The notes under the pieces: generated by a model
What the model saw: only the letters and a program-made list of their open reading frames with translations
Databases searched by the model: none
What the model was told of the DNA's origin: nothing
Assembly (NCBI GenBank): GCA_020636575.1
Contig: JACJXP010000007.1
Span: 37,600 to 101,599 of the forward strand
Direction: 5' to 3'
DNA: 64,000 bases
Origin: Chitinophagales bacterium
GTDB lineage: Bacteria; Bacteroidota; Bacteroidia; Chitinophagales; Chitinophagaceae
Part shown: positions 62,104 through 64,000 of the stretch, one piece after another
Layout of the letters: each line of letters begins with the position of its first letter
Numbering within the stretch: position 1 is the first letter of the stretch
Made by a program: the position numbers and the translations under genes

Positions 62104-63441
62104 TTAATGTCCCTTGACAAGCGACTTTATAGTATGAGCCATTTCGACATAAAATAAACCAATATGCTTTACTACTCCAACTATTGAAATACCGAACTTT
62201 CGATGAAGAATAATTTGGCTTATGACAAATAAAATAAAGTAAGTAGTTGCCGTACCAATTGCCGTACCAACAACACCCCAAAACTGTGTAAATATCAAAA
62301 TAATGATAATATTAATAACAAAGCCGAAAAACATAAGCCTGAAATTGATATGGGGATTACCAGTTCCATCTATCACTGTCCCGAACTGTTTCAAGAAAGG
62401 CAGCATAAACCCAAAGAAGGCAATAATTCGTAGAATAGGAGCTGCAACAACAAACTCATTACCAGCTAAAATTCTTAAAATAACTTCCGGAAATATCAAT
62501 ATTATTAAAAGTGCCGGAATTGAAAATATCATAGTAGCTCCTACCGCCTTCTCATATATATTCTTTATAGCTTGTTTATCTGCTGAACCAAACTGTGCCA
62601 CTTTAGGGAACATTATATCCGCTAAAACTGCCGAAGGCATATCTACAAGGTTACTGATACGCTGACTTGCATTATAGTAAGCCGAAACACCGGGACCAAA
62701 AAGAACAGATGTAATAATAACATCCGTACTCCGAAATAATTGAGAAAAGATATTAGTGCCAAAAACAAAGCGGCCAAATTTCCATAACCTGCTGATCCAA
62801 GTTTTATAGCCCTCTGATTGCCAAAAAAGATACTTAGTGCTCATTATCAAGCCTGTAATACTACCAACTACAACTGACGCCAGGTAAATCAAAGCCAGAT
62901 AAACAGTTGAGATTTGTAAATGTGAGAAATAGAAAACTAAAATGCCTGTCAGCAATACTATCTGGCGGAAACAATTCATCCAGCAGATTCCTCTGAAATC
63001 CATTTTTGCATTTAATACTGTTTCAATATGCGAAAAAAATACAGTGATCAATAGGCACACTGAATATATTTTCAGCATTACAGACAGCGAGGGAGCATTT
63101 AACGCATTAGCTATAAGACCAGATAAGAAAAAGTAAAGTGCAGCAAGAAGAATACTTAGCAACCCATTAATAAAGAGAGCTGCAGTCTGCAATCTTCCTT
63201 GTTCTCCTTTATCCGCTTGATGACTAAACCATATAAAAGCATTCCTTATTAGAGAATTTCTTGTTGTTTCAGTAATGGCAGCAATTAATACAAATAATCC
63301 CCACACACCATAGCCTTCGGGACCCAGCATTCTTGCAAGCAACATGAATGAAATGATACCAATTATAAGTATCATGAATTTTTGTACCGTTGTATACTTT
63401 GCTGAGGATATCCAGTATTTGTATCTTTTAAAGACACTCAT
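62104..63441 (-). CDS. Oligosaccharide flippase (Wzx/PST family)
   Basis: The 445-residue protein has about 12-14 transmembrane helices of the polysaccharide transporter family, with ARMLGPEGYGVWGLFVLI near the N-terminus and NASQRISNLVDMPSAVLADI and MFPKVAQFGSADK in the centre, both typical of MOP-superfamily flippases. It would move lipid-linked repeat units to the periplasmic face. A long inverted repeat lies 16 bp before its ATG. Confidence 0.92.
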   Translation of the reverse strand: MSVFKRYKYWISSAKYTTVQKFMILIIGIISFMLLARMLGPEGYGVWGLFVLIAAITETTRNSLIRNAFIWFSHQADKGEQGRLQTAALFINGLLSILLAALYFFLSGLIANALNAPSLSVMLKIYSVCLLITVFFSHIETVLNAKMDFRGICWMNCFRQIVLLTGILVFYFSHLQISTVYLALIYLASVVVGSITGLIMSTKYLFWQSEGYKTWISRLWKFGRFVFGTNIFSQLFRSTDVIITSVLFGPGVSAYYNASQRISNLVDMPSAVLADIMFPKVAQFGSADKQAIKNIYEKAVGATMIFSIPALLIILIFPEVILRILAGNEFVVAAPILRIIAFFGFMLPFLKQFGTVIDGTGNPHINFRLMFFGFVINIIIILIFTQFWGVVGTAIGTATTYFILFVISQIILHRKFGISIVGVVKHIGLFYVEMAHTIKSLVKGH

Positions 63442-63456
63442 TAAGCAGTTTCTTTT

Positions 63457-63500
63457 AAGCAGGTTCTAAAATATAGAAGTTATATAACCAGAACCTGCTT
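63457..63500. repeat. Inverted repeat upstream of the flippase gene
   Basis: AAGCAGGTTCT (63457-63467) and AGAACCTGCTT (63490-63500) are perfect 11-bp arms. The 22-base centre holds a second dyad ATATA...TATAT. The minus-strand side has no T tract, so it may be a leader hairpin controlling flippase expression or an RNA processing site. Confidence 0.6.
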
Positions 63501-63582
63501 TTCATAAGGTAAAAGGAGATAAAGTAGCAAAAATTCCAATTTTAAAGTTAAACGTAAAATGTGCATCCCAATTACAATAAAT

Positions 63583-64000
63583 TTATAAATCAAGATTTGC
63601 CTCTTGCACTTTGTTTAAAATGGCACCCAAAAACTTATCCTTATTCTCATTCAAGAATGAGATAGACTCTTTATCTGCTGCTGTTAAATTTGAATCAGCC
63701 GCAAAGATACCAATGAGGCCATCAGCAAATTTTATAAGCTCTTTAGTATCCGTATAAATATTCAACGGGGCTCCCTCCATAAATATATAATCATACTCTT
63801 CTTTTAATAATTCAAGATAATTCAGCAGGTGATTCTTTGGGAGTATCTCAGAAGGTGTATAATCCCCTCCTTCACACCCGATTATATCTACCCCTTCCGC
63901 TTTTGTTTTAGTAACAAAGGGTTTTATACTCTCAATATTAAAAGGTTTTCCATTGAGATTGAATTTCTCCAATACAGGATTGGCATTTGTGGTCTTTGTA
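63583..64000 (-). CDS. Wzc/CpsD-type tyrosine kinase, C-terminal part (runs off the window)
   Basis: The reading frame is open to the window edge, so only the last 139 residues or so are seen. They hold the end of a P-loop tyrosine autokinase domain: the EEYDYIFMEGAPLN segment (Walker B-like), FADGLIGIFAADSNLTAAD and FLNENKDKFLGAILNKV. Such proteins control polysaccharide length and export together with Wza-type channels. There is no Tyr-rich tail; the end is NKVQEANLDL. The codon at 63972 that could be read as a start is an internal TTG. Confidence 0.75.
   Translation of the reverse strand, partial: TKTTNANPVLEKFNLNGKPFNIESIKPFVTKTKAEGVDIIGCEGGDYTPSEILPKNHLLNYLELLKEEYDYIFMEGAPLNIYTDTKELIKFADGLIGIFAADSNLTAADKESISFLNENKDKFLGAILNKVQEANLDL

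Noticed and set aside
63970..63972. Start codon of a 129-residue protein at 63972
   Set aside because: It is an internal TTG; the frame is open to the window edge and the protein is the end of a larger kinase.
1..64000. tRNA, rRNA, riboswitch (other than the rpsF leader) and insertion sequences
   Set aside because: No cloverleaf with a T-loop, no transposase motif and no known riboswitch core was recognised by eye; a covariance-model scan could still find a short RNA.

Overview
The window looks like chromosomal DNA of a Bacteroidota, most likely a member of the Chitinophagaceae or a close relative. This rests on gene content and signals, not on a database search. The gene content includes the type IX secretion (T9SS) component PorD, several secreted proteins with T9SS-type C-terminal sorting domains, an RNA polymerase omega gene next to bamD and coaBC, DUF4296, DUF5916 and DUF6728-like proteins, and a TonB-dependent receptor. 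Many starts follow the Bacteroidota -7 box TAnnTTTG, and almost no gene has a Shine-Dalgarno sequence. No tRNA, rRNA, CRISPR array, prophage or insertion sequence was seen.

Layout. 0-3.1 kb: a gene-free stretch, then a membrane protein, a LytS/NarL-type histidine kinase and its LuxR-type regulator. 3.1-3.6 kb: a four-helix-bundle (23S intervening-sequence family) gene framed by an inverted repeat. 3.6-10.7 kb (minus strand): the two subunits of a 3-oxoacid CoA-transferase, DUF4296-porD-coaBC, rpoZ-bamD, and an OmpA-family protein. 10.9-13.6 kb: polyprenyl synthase and recJ. 13.6-20.7 kb: two secreted endonuclease/exonuclease/phosphatase (EEP) proteins around a TonB-dependent receptor and a DUF5689/lamin-tail-like lipoprotein, a candidate nucleic-acid or phosphate-ester scavenging module. 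20.8-22.1 kb: rpsF-rpsR-rplI with a structured leader and a strong Shine-Dalgarno before rpsR. 22.3-32.0 kb: RRM protein, DUF2807 lipoprotein, guaA, a periplasmic-binding protein, a Lhr-like helicase with PdeM, and a DUF5916 outer-membrane protein. 32.1-35.4 kb: an XRE/S24 repressor with a palindrome upstream, surE, a small membrane protein, lpxB, and a 53-residue DUF6728-like protein.

35.4-42.2 kb: a block resembling mycobacterial decaprenylphosphoryl-arabinose synthesis (UbiA-type phosphoribosyltransferase, DprE1, DprE2, HAD phosphatase) between two GT-C-like membrane proteins. It could make a lipid-linked arabinofuranose donor. 42.2-45.8 kb is a decay zone: a small ORF, an acyltransferase-3 pseudogene and a GMC oxidoreductase pseudogene whose gluconate-dehydrogenase-subunit-3 partner is still intact. 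46.1-52.8 kb: two T9SS-type secreted proteins, one a 1614-residue chimera of esterase, seven-bladed RCC1 propeller and eight PKD domains. 53.1-64 kb: an exopolysaccharide locus (three GT2 enzymes, a methyltransferase, a membrane protein, a GT4 enzyme, a half-length TolC-like protein, a Wzy/O-antigen ligase, a 41-residue membrane peptide, a Wzx-type flippase, and the end of a Wzc-like kinase cut by the window edge).

The strongest leads are the regulated rpsF-rpsR leader and Shine-Dalgarno, the arabinose-lipid pathway block, the inverted repeat around the four-helix-bundle gene, the TonB/EEP scavenging module, and the esterase-RCC1-PKD protein. Three short genes (53, 43 and 41 codons) were found by reading the sequence directly.
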